64,000 nucleotides of DNA from Marispirochaeta sp. (lineage in GTDB: Bacteria; Spirochaetota; Spirochaetia; JC444; Marispirochaetaceae), in the NCBI RefSeq assembly GCF_963668165.1, contig NZ_OY764214.1:38767-102766 (forward strand). Reading direction: 5' to 3'. The position numbers were made by a program, and so were the translations under genes. Positions 52,884 through 64,000 of this stretch are shown piece by piece. The first letter of the stretch is position 1. Every line of letters starts with the position of its first letter. Below the pieces are notes generated by a model. The model searched no databases. It was not told the DNA's origin and was given only the letters and a program-made list of their open reading frames with translations.

Positions 52884-55800
52884 AAGGCGAGTTTCTCGCA
52901 AGCCCGGAGACCGGGGGTGAATATATCTCTGAATCTGTTTCCATCATTGTCCCTGCCGGGGCGGTGGAGAAGCCAACCACTATACGGATTGAGAAGCTGA
53001 ATCGGGTGAAAGGGCTTTCTGCCCATATGTCGAATGTGACCTCCGGAGCGGTGGGCTACCGCTTTTTACCCGAGGGCACGAGTTTCATGAGGGTGGTAAA
53101 GGTGACGCTGCCCTTTGACCGGCGAATCCTGGAGTCGGAAACAGCCCTGTCGAACCTGTATACCTGGTACTACGACACGGATGAATCCCGCTGGCGGAAG
53201 CTTGAACGCTGGTGCGTGGACCGGGAACAGGCGACTGTGACCAGCCTTACGACCCATTTTACCGACATGATAACCTCCACCCTGACCCTGCCGGAGGGGC
53301 CGCAGGCTGTCGATTTTGATGTAAACAGCATCAAGGACCTGAAGGCTGCGGATCCGGCCGCGGAGGTTCCGCGGGTCCAGGGGCTTGAAGCCGGCAGCAT
53401 GGGAGGGGCGGGCTTCTCCCTGCCCGTACGCGTTCCCAAAGGCAGGGGAGCGGTGACACCGAAGCTCGCCCTGACCTACAGCAGTGAACATCAGAACGGC
53501 TGGATGGGCCGGGGATTTGACATAGGGGTTTCCTCTGTTGCCATAGATACACGCTTTGGATTACCGGACTACGGCGGAGAAGACACCTATACAGTAGACG
53601 GTGAAGAGCTTGTTGCCACCGGGGAAATGGAGGATGGAGCTTTAAAATATCAACGCCGAAAAGAGGGCAGTTTTGAACGGATTCTCTGGTACGTGAACGA
53701 TGACCGGCGCTGGGAGGTGACGGATAAAAACGGCACGACCCGGGTGTACGGAACGGGAGACGGCTGGATTGGCCCCGACCGCGGCGACCGGACAAAAATC
53801 TACCGCTGGCACTTAAGCCGGGTGATCGATGCCAACGGAAATACCGTGGATTACAGCTATATCTGTGATGAGATAAACAAGGCGGTGTACCTGCGGGAAA
53901 TCCGCTATTCGGGCAATGAGGAGACCGGAGAAGCGGGGCTTTACCGGATAGGTTTTGACCTTGATATCAGCGACGATACCCGGCCGGACCGGCGTGTTGA
54001 TGCCCGGGGGGGCTTTGTCTCGAAGCTTACCGGGCTGTTGCAGGGGGTGGAGATCTCCTATGACGGATTGGTCTTCCGGCGCTATGAGTTCAGCTATGAG
54101 CAGAACATCTTCGGTCAGACCCAGCTTGTCGAAACAGCCGAATATGACGGAGGGGAACAGCAGTTCTACTGCTATGGATTTGAGTATCACAGTCCGGAGC
54201 AGCAGGAGGACGGTTATGCCGGGTTTGAGGAGACCTCTGTCAGCCTTGGGAACCCTGACGAAATTCCGGCCCTGCAGAAAGACCGCTCCTTGAGCCTCGG
54301 AGGGAGCCTTTATACGGGGGTTACCGTGCGGGGGCCGAAGATCGATTTCTGGGGAGGCCTTAAATGGGTCGTTGCCGCCAACTTCGGACTGCGGGCGGGT
54401 ATGTCCTCATCCTCCGGCAGGACCGAGATTTCTTTTCTGGATCTGACCGGTGATAGCCTTGCGGATATCGTGCTTTCCAACGGTAAAAAGGCCGTCTGTG
54501 TTCCCAACCGGGGGGATTACTTTGATTTTGAGAATACCATCAATTTCGGGAGCCTCCCGAAGGAAGTAAACGAGAATGACTCGACTTCTTACGATATAGG
54601 GCTTTCTGTCGGGGTCTTTCCCCTGTCCGGATCGACCACCTGGCAGTGGGGAAGTTCAAAAACGAAGAGCAGTTTCAGTGATCTGGACGGTGACGGCTTT
54701 GTAGATTTTGTTGCCTCCGGCAGAACAGGGTACAAGAGGAATCAGCAGGGTACCGGTTTCGTGGACGGACAGCTTCGCACTTCCGGGGCCTCAGGTGAGA
54801 TTGTCGAGATTTCCGAGAACGAACGCAGAGGTCTTGAAAACAGTTATTATATTCAGGAGCCGCTGCGGCGCTGGAAAGCATATCGCTCAGGAACAGTCAG
54901 AGTGGAGAACGAGTTTTCCTGCGTCGATAACACCTGGGCGGCTCAACGGGATGAAACCGCCTGGACCCGCACTCCGGATACCGCGCACAGTGTCTCCTTT
55001 ACCCACGGAGGTTCGTCAGAAGATGCTCAGGCAATTGATGAGGTTACAATAAACGCCGGGGAATCTCTCTATTTTCACCTGGATACAAGGGGTGAGCCCC
55101 GGGGAGATGATCTTAACTGGCGTTCCAGAGTGAGTTACCGGGATGTGGAGTATTTTGAGGACTGGGAGCAGTACGGTGATTTCCTGACACCTCCCTACGA
55201 GTATAAACACCTTCCTGATGATGATCTTGATGAAATCTACAACGGAGTCTATATAACCGATCCGAATGATTCAGAGCAGAAGATCAGAGTCTATCACCGC
55301 ATCAGCAACTGGAAAGATGTCGCGAAAAGCGATGTACGGGTTGCGAATGCCTTGATTCGGGAAGGCTTTATCAGCCTGCCGCGGATTCCCGCACACCTGT
55401 ATCAGCGGCTTATGACGATGGCGGGAACGAGAATCTCCATCATTAATGTTGGTTCGGATCCCAGGGCAATTCCATCAGAGCGGTACCGGCTGTTCTACGG
55501 TTATACCCTGGCCCCGGAGGAGAACATGTGTTACCGGACAGACTCTGCTGGAGAGGCTGTTGCGCGAAGGCATCTTGATGAACTGTGCGACCAGATTGGA
55601 ACTGCGGCCGTGCGAAACCTTCTCCGTCCGAAATTCCTTGACGGTGAGCGGATGTATCTTGAACACGACGGTTCTGCCCGTTCGTATACCCGCTCCGCTC
55701 CTGCGGTCTCCCTGGCAGCTGAGATAGTGGATACCGATGATCGAACCGGGGCCCTTGGGGAACAGAGTCTCTCCGGCGAGATTGTCCTTGACCGCACCCA

Positions 55801-58800
55801 TGATTCAGAGAGCGGAGAGTTTCTGTATTCCCATATTCTCATCTCCGATGAGTCGGGATTTCATCTTGTGCGGCGGGAGGGCAATACCGATACAGTGCTT
55901 GATTCGGCCCAGGTGAACAGCAGTGCATCCGGCATCAGTGTCGATCTGCCGGACGACGGAGTCACCCGGCACTTTGCACTACGCGGCGGCACCTCGCTGA
56001 TCAGAAGGCTCCCGGAATCGGCTTTTGAAGGAGTTTTGAGAGAAAGTCTGCTTGCAGGGGAGGAGTTCAGGGCGGATGATCTCTTTCCCCTTGACGGGAG
56101 CCTGTGGAATGCTGTTCTGGCAGAAGGTAATCTGACCGAAGAGGAAGCGGCGGAGTACGCCGCGGCCTTTGTGTACGATGAGCAGAACGATTCCTGCACC
56201 CCGCAGCCTGATATCGATGATGATCTGTATCTCTCATTCCTGAAACTCCTGGACCGGCTGTCTGACAACGGAGACTCTGCTCTGGATATGCTCCCTGAGG
56301 ATAATGCCTTCCGAATCGTTCTGTTCAGCGCGGATGAGTATGCCGCGTTTTTGTCCGCTCAGGAACCTGATACGGCCGCTGCCGTACAGGGGTGTTTTAC
56401 CGGGTATTCCGACCCGGAAGCTGTACGCTGGTATGCCCTGAGCGGACATTTGAGTCCGGATGAGGCGGCAGCCATGACCGATGCGCTCCGGCGTTACCGG
56501 GTCATGGCTGAGCTCTTACCCTGGTACGGTGATGACGGGGAGTATTACCTGCTCGATGAAGCCATACGATCAGGCAGTGATGAAGCGAACCAGGTTTCGG
56601 CGGCTCTTGGAGCAGCCGGGTTTACCGTATGGACGCGCCTTGAACGGAGCATACGCTACAGCTCCGACGGGAGCTTCAGTGTGGAAGATATCGGGACTGC
56701 CGATGCGCAGGGGCTTGAAGCATTTTGTCCTCTTCCTTCTGAAGGACCAGCAGGAATGGTCCCGGCCGGAAGGCTCCGGATTCCTGTGTACGATAATGAA
56801 GGAGTGTGCCGGCTGAGGGTGATTGATATTCGTCAGGCGGATTCGGGAATCGATTATTCCCATGAGAACATGGTGGATTACTCATTTCTGAACGGAATTA
56901 ATCTGGGTGATATCGAAGAAGTTCCCGGAGTATCCGAGGATGATGTTGATACCAGTGAACTGGAGAATGAATATTCCCAGGAAACTTTTGCAGGCGGCAC
57001 ATACGGCTGGTTTTACGGGGCCTGGACAGGGAACTACCCGTGGGATGAAAATGAGCTTTTCAAACCCCGGGCCGATGAGAACAGTCCGGATGAGTATACT
57101 GAATCCTCAACGCCGCCGCCGCCCAGCTTTCTTCCCCTCAACAATAATGAAAAAGATGGAAGCCGGATTATCAGGACGGACGGAAAAGAGGAGGTAAGAG
57201 AGGTTTCCCCTGAGGCCTGGATCGGTGTGGACAACAGGTATTCGGATTCCGAATGGCGTGAGGATGGTTCAGTCAGGTACACAGAATATACCTTTGCCCC
57301 CTATATTGAAGGGCAATTCTTTCATCCTGCCCGGGTGGGAGGCGACACCTACTACCAGGCGCCGCGTACCGGAACCATGGCCGGGGACGGCTGCCTGACA
57401 ACCTTGCGAAAAGGGAAAAACTCAGGCAGGGACAACAGTTTTTCCATCGGCGGCCTGTACAATGGAAGCAGGAATAAAAGCGATTCCTGGCTGTATAAGA
57501 ATTTTCAGGATATTAACGGCGACCGCTATCCCGATGTAATCTATTTCCCATCGAATGGCGGAAGATCGGTTCGGGTAATGTACGGTGCTGTCGATGAGGA
57601 TGGGGCATTCTCTCTCGGAGATATGGTTCCCTGGAGTGCCGCATTCGACTATCTCAGCTTCAACGAGAACCACAGCGAGGGCTTTGGTGCTTCACCCCTG
57701 GCAGCGGTTGGGGCAATTAAAAATCTCTTCAGGGACGGAAAACAGGAGTCGTCGGGAATCGCTGCTCCGGATAAGGATGCAACAAGTTTCGGCGTCAGCA
57801 TCAACGGGACGGCCTCCTCGAACACCCAGCGTATGGCCCTGCGGGACATCAACGGCGACGGGCTCCCTGATCAGCTGCACCGGGACGGAACCGGAGCACT
57901 CCTGGCTGCAATCAACACCGGAGAAGGTTTTGCTCCTGTAACAACTCTTTCCGGAGGCCTTGATGTTGACTTTTTTACCAGCCCCGGCGATTTTACAGGT
58001 GCAACTGATTCCCGGGGACTTGATTACAGTAATGTCGGGAGTTTCGGTGGAACCGTATCCGTGGGATTTGGGAGTGAAACAGTTTCCATCGGCGCAAGCT
58101 GCGGCCTTACCGGGAATGCCAACCGAAGCTTGTTCCGGCTGGCGGATGTAAACGGTGACGGACTGCCTGATCAGGTGGCAAAACGGGCGGAAGATGACTA
58201 CTTTGAGGTACTGTTTAACCTTGGAGATGCCTTTGCCTCAGAGAGTGTCAGGATTTACCGGGACGACTGGACCAATCTGGACCTTAATGAGGCGATGCGG
58301 GAATCCCTGAACAGCCAGATATCTTCTGCAATCAATACCTTTACCGGTCTGTCCGTACCAACCAGTCTGCCGGATTTTAATATCGATCTGGGGTCCCTTG
58401 AGTTTGAGGACAGGCTCGGAATAGAACTGAATCCTTTCAATATTGATGATACCCTGGAGTATTCTGCGGGTCTCTCTCTTAATCTGAACTCTTCACTGAC
58501 CATCTCGATTCCGATATTCGCTCCCCCGCTCACCTTTGACATATCCCCCGGGGTAAACGGGTCCTATGTTAATACCGCCGCGACCCTGAAATACCAGGAT
58601 ATCACCGGCGACGGACTTCCCGACCATGTCCTGCGGGTCCCCGGAGAAAACCGGATCCGGGTCATGGAAAACCGACTGGGGACCGTGGGGCTCTTAAAAA
58701 CAATACAGTCGCCCTTCGGCGGCACCACGGAAATCAGTTACACACGGGTGGGCAATACCGTTGACATGCCCCAGAGCAGGTGGGTTCCGGAAACGATCCG

Positions 58801-61800
58801 CGTGAGTGACGGCTTCCAGGACGACCCCGACAGACCGGGAGAACACAGCTACGTGCAGTCCTTTGCCTTTGAAAACGGTGTCTATGACCGGCACGAACGC
58901 CTTTTTTGCGGATTCGGCAGCGTCAGAACCACCCGCTACGAATCCTGCCAGGGATCTGACCCGGCTGCATGGAGCATCGCCTCGGTAAGCGAGGACAGCT
59001 ACGCGGTTAATCCCGCCTACGACGACAACATCTACCGCCGGGGGCTCCTTACCCGCCGCGCCGTTTACGACCGACACCCGGAGGATTCCGGAGCACTTCT
59101 CTACAGTGAAAAACTCTACACCTATGACTTTGTTCCCCTTGCAGACAGAAGCCGCTTTCCGCAGCTGCTGCAGGAGACCGAACGGCTCTATTCTCCGGAA
59201 GACCAGACCCACACCGAAAAGCGCAGCGAATACCGCAGGTACAACGAGTACGGCAACGTGGAACTCCTGACCGACTACGGCTCCACCGGTGACCCTGACG
59301 ATGACATGACAGCAGAGATTTTCTACGCTGAACTCGACTCAGGCCGCTACCTGCATGCCCATCCCCAATCCATTGAAGTGCGGGACAGCGATGATACCCT
59401 GCTGCGCCGCCGCTCCGGGGTCTACGACACATCCCGGGGAAACCTGATCAGACTGGACCAGTACTACAGCGAAAGCGAGTGGTCCGTCCACCTGTTGGAG
59501 TGGGACCGCTACGGAAATCTTACTCGCATGGAAGGCCCCCGGGGGCAGGCGGTTGAAGTTGACTATGATGACGCGGTCCATACCTACCCGGTGTGCATCC
59601 GCAGCCTGAATGACCGGGTCTCCTTTAGCCCGACCTACACCAGCTCCATGGAGTGGGACTACCGTTACGGCAAAGAGCGCATCCTGACCGATCAGAACGC
59701 CAATGTGCAGACCCGCGAGTACGACAGTTTCGGGCGGCTCACCGAAGTGAGGAGTCCCTATGATACCGGCACACTGCCCGCAGTCGCCTTCGATTACCGC
59801 AGCGATGCCTTTCCCTGGCAGGCGGTAACTGTCAACAAGGTGAGCCATGATCCTGTATCCGAGGACGACATGCTGACAGCCGTAACCAGCGACGGGCTGG
59901 GACGGATTATCCAGACAGCCAAGGAAGGAGAAGTCCATACCAAAGGAACCGGCTGGAACTGCTCAGGTGCCGTTGCTTTTGACGGAGCAGGACGTGCCGT
60001 ACAGGAAGGGCAGACGGTCTTTGCGGAGGGTACAGGCGAACTTTTTACAAACCTTCCGCCCCTGGCAGGCCTTAAGAACCCCACCGGCAAAAGCTACGAC
60101 CCCCTGGACCGGGTAGTTAGTATCGTACTGCCCGATGATCCTGAGGACCCGGAGGATGACGCGGTTATATCGGTCAGCTACCAGATAGAAGCGGCCAATC
60201 TGCTGGAGATAAACACCGACCCCAAAGGGAATATTACCGAAACGATCAAGGACCCCCGGGGAAACATCCGGGAACTGCGAAAAAAGGCCCCGGGGGGAGA
60301 ACTCCTGAAGCGGGCACGCTACGAGTACTCGCCCTTGAGCGAGCTGATCCGGAGCCTTGAATACAAGCTGGAAACAGGCGTATCATACCCTGTGGAGTAC
60401 GCCTACGATCTGGCAGGCCGCAGAACCCTCATCGAAAGCCCGGACGCCGGGAAAATCACCTTTGAGTACGACAGGGCCGGCAACCCGGTAAAGAAGGTGG
60501 ACTCCAAGCTGCGGGCCAAAGGCCAATCCATCCGCTACAGCTACGACGGACACAACCGGCTTACCCGCATAGAGTACCCTGAAACAACGGACACCACCTT
60601 TGAATACGGCGGAAGCAGCCAGACAGATGAAAACCAGGCAGGCCGCCTTGTACGGCGGAGCGACTCCTCCGGCACCATCGAGTACCGCTACGGAAAACTC
60701 GGAGAAGTACTCTTTACCAACCGCAGCTTAAACCGCCTGTCTCCCGCAGCTCCCTCGAAGAGTGCGGAAACAGGCTTTGTCTACGACTACCTTGGCCGCC
60801 TTGAATCAATCACCTACCCGGATACGGAGCTTGTCAGCTACAGCTACAACGCCGGCGGGCAGGTAAACCACGTGGAAGGCTTAAGCAAAGGAAGCACCAC
60901 CGTCTACATAGAAGAGATCGGCTACGACGAGTACAGCCAGCGGGTATACATGGAATACGGGAACGAAGTTGTAACCGAGTACAGCTATAACCCGTATCGC
61001 CGCTGGCTCGATACCATTGTGACCACCAACCCCGGCGGCTACCGGGAGTATCAGAACATCGAGTACAGCTTTGACCCCGTGGGTAACATCGAGGGTTACA
61101 GCAACGAGGTCTACGGCTACAGCACCGAACAGCAGTACAGCTACGACGCCCTGAACCAACTGGTCAGTGCCGCAGGGACCTACGAACACACTCCCTTCAA
61201 CACCCAGGTTGACTACACCTCCCGCTACAGCCAGGAATATGACTTTGATTCCCTGGGGAACTTCAGCAGCAAGACCTCGAGTCAAGGGTACTCACCGAAC
61301 CGAACGCCCATGGGCTCACTGAATTACAACCTTGAGTACCGCTACTACGAGGGAAAACCCCACCGGGTACAGTGGGTCGGCAACACCCACTACAGCTACG
61401 ACAACAACGGGAATGTAATAGAAGAACGGGAAGGCGGCCCTTCGGCAGAAGCTTCAGCCGGAATCTCCACCCTGGTAAAGGACGGAGCCTTACGCTCAGT
61501 CAACCGCGGTTTTGCCCTGATACGGAACCCCGATGAGAGCGAAGAGACCGTCGCCACGCGAAGCTATGAGTGGGACGAAGAGAACCGGCTGACCGGCTAC
61601 GCTGACAGGCGGGTGAACATGGCCTACGTGTATGACGCCGATAACCAGCGGACAGTAAAATACCACATACAGGCCGGAGAAGAGACCCTCTACTTTGACC
61701 AGTTCTGGCAGGGGGTGAACGAGGACAGCGACTTCCGTCAGTCAAAGCACATCTACCTGGGAGAAACCCGCATTGCAACACGCTTAAACCTGGAATCGCG

Positions 61801-62761
61801 GAACGGAAGTACAGACTCCAGCTATGAGCTGGTGAACACCTACTACTACCACCCGGACCACCTGGGAAGCGCCCAGTTTGTAACCGACCGGGATGGAGGC
61901 CAGTACGAGCACATGGAATACACCCCTTACGGAGAGCTGTGGGAGGAACAGGTCTCCGACAGCTACGATATGATACCCTTCCGCTTTACCGCAAAGGAAT
62001 ATGACGAGGAGACCGGGCTGTATTATTACGGGGCGAGGTACCTTGATCCGAAGCGGGGGAGATGGTTGTCGAGTGATCCGGCAATGGACGGGCTGAATTG
62101 GTATGGGTATGGGGGAAATAATCCTCTGTTTTATAGTGATCCAGACGGAAGAGAGATTTTGCCAATTTTTAATTCACAAAGACAAAACTCGGATACAAAT
62201 AGAAATGCTTTAGTAGGTCCGGAACCGACTGGTAGAATTTGGCCTGACGGAAAATATAGGATGAATTCAATTGGATTGGAAGGATGTTTATTTGTTGCTG
62301 CTGTAAATGTGGGAAATTCAATACGAAAGCATAATGATGCTATGCGAGGTTCACCGAGTTGGGAATCTGGATCAGGGATATCGGTTGCATCCCTTTCGAG
62401 AAGTGAACGTTATTTTAGTATCTTTGGAGCAAATGATGATTTTGTTGATGGAGGATTAGAACAGGACTTTGCAACAGGATCGGATCATATAACAACTTTG
62501 TTAAAAGATATGACGGGGAATGACTATAATGTTGATCGTATTAGGGACCCCGAGAAATCGAAAGAACTAATCAAAGAATATGCCCAGAGCGATTCCGATA
62601 ATGGATATATAATCGGGTTTGATGGACGACATTTCTTTAATATAACTGGATATAATGAAAAGAAGCAGGAAGTAAGTGTTAATGATCCTTTAGGAAAACG
62701 ATCTACATACTCAATGAAAGAGATACGAGGAATCTACTTAATTACACGTGAGGAACAATGA
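52884..62761 (+). CDS. Rhs/SpvB/TcdB-type giant secreted toxin, 3' exon
   Basis: Joined to 50678-50834 this gives about 3,340 aa. Counted from the codon at 52964: SpvB N-terminal domain (about 147-330, GGAGFSLPVRVPKGRGAVTPKL); six VCBS/FG-GAP-like repeats (490, 570, 1514, 1625, 1725, 1876, e.g. DINGDGLPDQL); a TcdB-middle region near 1900-2010; numerous YD/Rhs repeats (about 2050-2980); the Rhs core (YDEETGLYYYGARYLDPKRG, 3012 on) ending in DPDGRE (3059-3064); and a variable tip (3065-3265). The tip has Cys3108, His3223 and Asp3241 spaced as in C39-type cysteine peptidases (EGCLFVAA, DGRHFFNITGY, VNDPLG). A long insertion (600-1500) has no recognisable fold. Tip and following gene are AT-rich. 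A Sec signal makes export by a route other than T6SS likely. Confidence 0.88.
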
Positions 62762-63669
62762 AGAATACGATTATAATTCTTTGTACCGTTGTTTTTATAG
62801 TATCTTGTTCGATAAGTGTTGAAGTTCTTAATTCGGCAATAAAGGATGGTGATATCGAGCAAGTTAGACAAATCTTAGATCGGGATCCCATTCTCGTACA
62901 GAAATTCGATTCATACAAGAATAATCCTATCTCTATCGCCATAGAAAATGAAAATATAAAGATGGTTGATCTCTTTTTAGATTATGGAGCGAATCCTAAT
63001 TCTGAAATATTTTATAAAGAAAAAATGTCTCTTTTATATTATTCAATTCTGATGGAAGAATCAAATCTTGCTTTGAAATTACTACATTTAGGTTCAAGTA
63101 TAGATTATGTAACTGATAGTGATGGATTTCCATTACTTCATTTAGCTGCGGTTAAAGCAAGTGACAAAGTATTCGATGAGATAATATCACGGGAACCAGA
63201 TTTGTCAGTAAAGATTGCAGAGGATGAGTACGCTTTTTATTCTGCAATTGTTGCACATAAACCTATGCGCGCGATAAAATTATGTTCTCCAGAACTATTA
63301 AACAGCGTCAACAAATCAAAACTATGGTTCGAAATTGTTAGCAATTGGGAAGATGGATCAGAGGAATTAGGAAATGAAATAAAAAATGAGATAGGATTGC
63401 TTCTGTTTGAAGATGCACTCTTATTTGAAGGTATATACTGGGGAAACTATGAAGCTGTAGAGTGGCTAATCGATAATGGGTTAAACCCCAACAAACGTAT
63501 CAACGCTGTGCAAATAGGCTATCTTGGTGATACTCCTATTGATGAAGCTAAAATCAGGAGAGGACGGCTAATTTCTTATAGTGGCGGTGATACTAAACTA
63601 TCTACCGATGATCCAGAAGTTAAGAGCTATGATCGGATCATTGAACTATTAGAAAATACTTCCAATTAG
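62758..63669 (+). CDS. Ankyrin-repeat lipoprotein, candidate immunity protein for the toxin tip
   Basis: A 303-aa protein with a lipoprotein signal (VFIVSC, Cys17) and ankyrin-like repeats (SAIKDGDIEQVRQILDRDP, NPISIAIENENIKMVDLFLDYGANPN, FPLLHLAAVKASDKVFDEII, EAVEWLIDNGLNPNK). Its ATG overlaps the toxin stop (ATGA). Genes at this place after an Rhs tip usually encode the cognate immunity protein; ankyrin proteins are known in that role. Export to the periplasm would protect against a toxin acting there. Both this gene and the tip are AT-rich compared with the Rhs core, so they form one exchangeable module. Confidence 0.7.
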   Translation: MKNTIIILCTVVFIVSCSISVEVLNSAIKDGDIEQVRQILDRDPILVQKFDSYKNNPISIAIENENIKMVDLFLDYGANPNSEIFYKEKMSLLYYSILMEESNLALKLLHLGSSIDYVTDSDGFPLLHLAAVKASDKVFDEIISREPDLSVKIAEDEYAFYSAIVAHKPMRAIKLCSPELLNSVNKSKLWFEIVSNWEDGSEELGNEIKNEIGLLLFEDALLFEGIYWGNYEAVEWLIDNGLNPNKRINAVQIGYLGDTPIDEAKIRRGRLISYSGGDTKLSTDDPEVKSYDRIIELLENTSN

Positions 63670-63679
63670 GAACTATACA

Positions 63680-63751
63680 CCACCGAATGACCAAATTGAG
63701 CCGCGTCCCGGAAAGTTCCGGGACGTCTGCTCCAATTGATCGATTCGGTGG
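63680..63751. repeat. Nested palindromic element
   Basis: An outer inverted repeat CCACCGAAT/ATTCGGTGG (63680-63688 and 63743-63751) surrounds a central near-perfect palindrome, CGTCCCGGAA-AG-TTCCGGGACG (63704-63725). No T run follows. It may be a REP-like element or a recombination scar after the toxin-immunity module. Confidence 0.45.
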
Positions 63752-63803
63752 AGCGTAATAAAATTGTTCATTGATATTTAATAGAGAAGGAATAGTATTC
63801 AGG

Positions 63804-63840
63804 AGGACGGGCTGTTTGGCCCGTCCTTCATTATCTTTTA
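63804..63840 (+). terminator. Rho-independent terminator after the toxin-immunity module
   Basis: Nine-base arms AGGACGGGC (63804-63812) and GCCCGTCCT (63819-63827), six-base loop, then a T-rich tail TCATTATCTTTTA. Confidence 0.7.
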
Positions 63841-63851
63841 TATAGATGACC

Positions 63852-63874
63852 AAAAAAGGGGGAGCTACTCCCCC
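63852..63874 (-). terminator. Rho-independent terminator of the right-edge gene, overlapping its stop codon
   Basis: Read on the minus strand, GGGGGAG-TAG-CTCCCCC is followed by six T. The loop is the stop codon TAG of the gene ending at 63865. Confidence 0.7.
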
Positions 63875-64000
63875 GTGACAATGAACCTGCGCCACTCGAC
63901 TTTGCTGTTGCGAAAGTTAATAAGGTACCCAACAGGAACCTTGGACAGACGGAGGTAATTTATAAGCTGCGCCTCCATGGCTGCCGTGAGCTGCCGCACT
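63865..64000 (-). CDS. GxxExxY-family protein (PD-(D/E)XK-like), C-terminal fragment
   Basis: Only the last ~44 codons are present; the gene continues beyond the window. The fragment reads VRQLTAAMEAQLINYLRLSK, VPVGYLINF and VEWRRFIV, matching the C-terminal pattern of GxxExxY proteins (AQLLNYLKATGLKVGLLINFG...LEWKRIV). The family has a restriction-nuclease-like fold; its role is not established. Its stop codon is inside the terminator stem-loop. Confidence 0.72.
   Translation of the reverse strand, partial: VRQLTAAMEAQLINYLRLSKVPVGYLINFRNSKVEWRRFIVTGE

Noticed and set aside
52742..53026. Minus-strand frame across the intron end and toxin exon
   Set aside because: It overlaps domain V of the intron and two real plus-strand genes; shadow of coding sequence.

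Overview
The window looks like a chromosomal segment of a free-living, probably marine or anaerobic, member of the Spirochaetota. The reasons are indirect: high-GC core genes, a binding-protein signal peptide ending in a GGEQE-type stretch that I associate with this phylum, periplasmic and outer-membrane proteins that resemble nothing outside it that I recognise, and sugar-acid and sugar ABC/TRAP gene sets. This is inference; there is no rRNA or tRNA to anchor it. No CRISPR array or stable RNA gene was seen apart from the group II intron RNA.

Layout. (1) 1-1445: the end of a pyruvate formate-lyase gene and its activase. (2) 1448-12017: a sugar-catabolism cluster read outward from a divergent promoter at about 7.8-7.9 kb. 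The minus operon is rbsB-like, DUF2291 lipoprotein, rbsA-like, rbsC-like, fucose-isomerase-like, fucU. The plus operon is a two-subunit transketolase, an FGGY kinase and a DeoR regulator. A 77-bp internally deleted piece of pflA lies just after deoR, so the whole cluster sits between an intact pflA and a pflA scar. (3) 12.1-17.2 kb: a 152-bp inverted-repeat element, a frameshifted Gfo/Idh gene (G8 tract), an AI-2E-type permease, a second Gfo/Idh protein and a 620-aa membrane protein of unknown function.

(4) 17.2-36.25 kb: a visibly AT-richer 19-kb metabolic island, flanked by 39-bp direct repeats (38/39 identical) made from the 3' end of yejF. The left copy is the old gene end and the right copy, carried by the island, rebuilds yejF. 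The island carries a TRAP transporter whose binding-protein gene is present twice in identical 1365-bp repeats, an IclR regulator with palindromic candidate operators, a 2-hydroxyacid dehydrogenase, an HpcH-type aldolase, a ketol-acid-reductoisomerase-like enzyme, a LarA-like racemase, a cupin isomerase, a tagatose-3-epimerase-type enzyme, two separate DhaK/DhaL pairs, a LacI regulator and an RraA-type aldolase. Together they suggest catabolism of an unusual, possibly branched, sugar acid ending in a phosphorylated triose or tetrose.

(5) 36.2-46.4 kb: yejABEF peptide ABC transporter, rhlE, exoA, a metallo-beta-lactamase-fold hydrolase and an outer-membrane barrel protein. (6) 46.6-63.7 kb: one long plus-strand unit with a TPR protein, a secreted/outer-membrane protein, two lipoproteins, a giant (~3,340 aa) Sec-exported SpvB/Rhs-type toxin whose C-terminal tip looks like a C39-type cysteine peptidase, and an ankyrin-type lipoprotein that is a candidate immunity protein. 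A complete group II intron with its maturase interrupts the toxin gene just after the signal peptide; the predicted splice restores the reading frame exactly. (7) The right edge holds terminators and the tail of a GxxExxY-family gene on the minus strand.

The best candidates for something undescribed are the KARI-like catabolic island (region 4) and the intron-interrupted secreted Rhs toxin operon (region 6).
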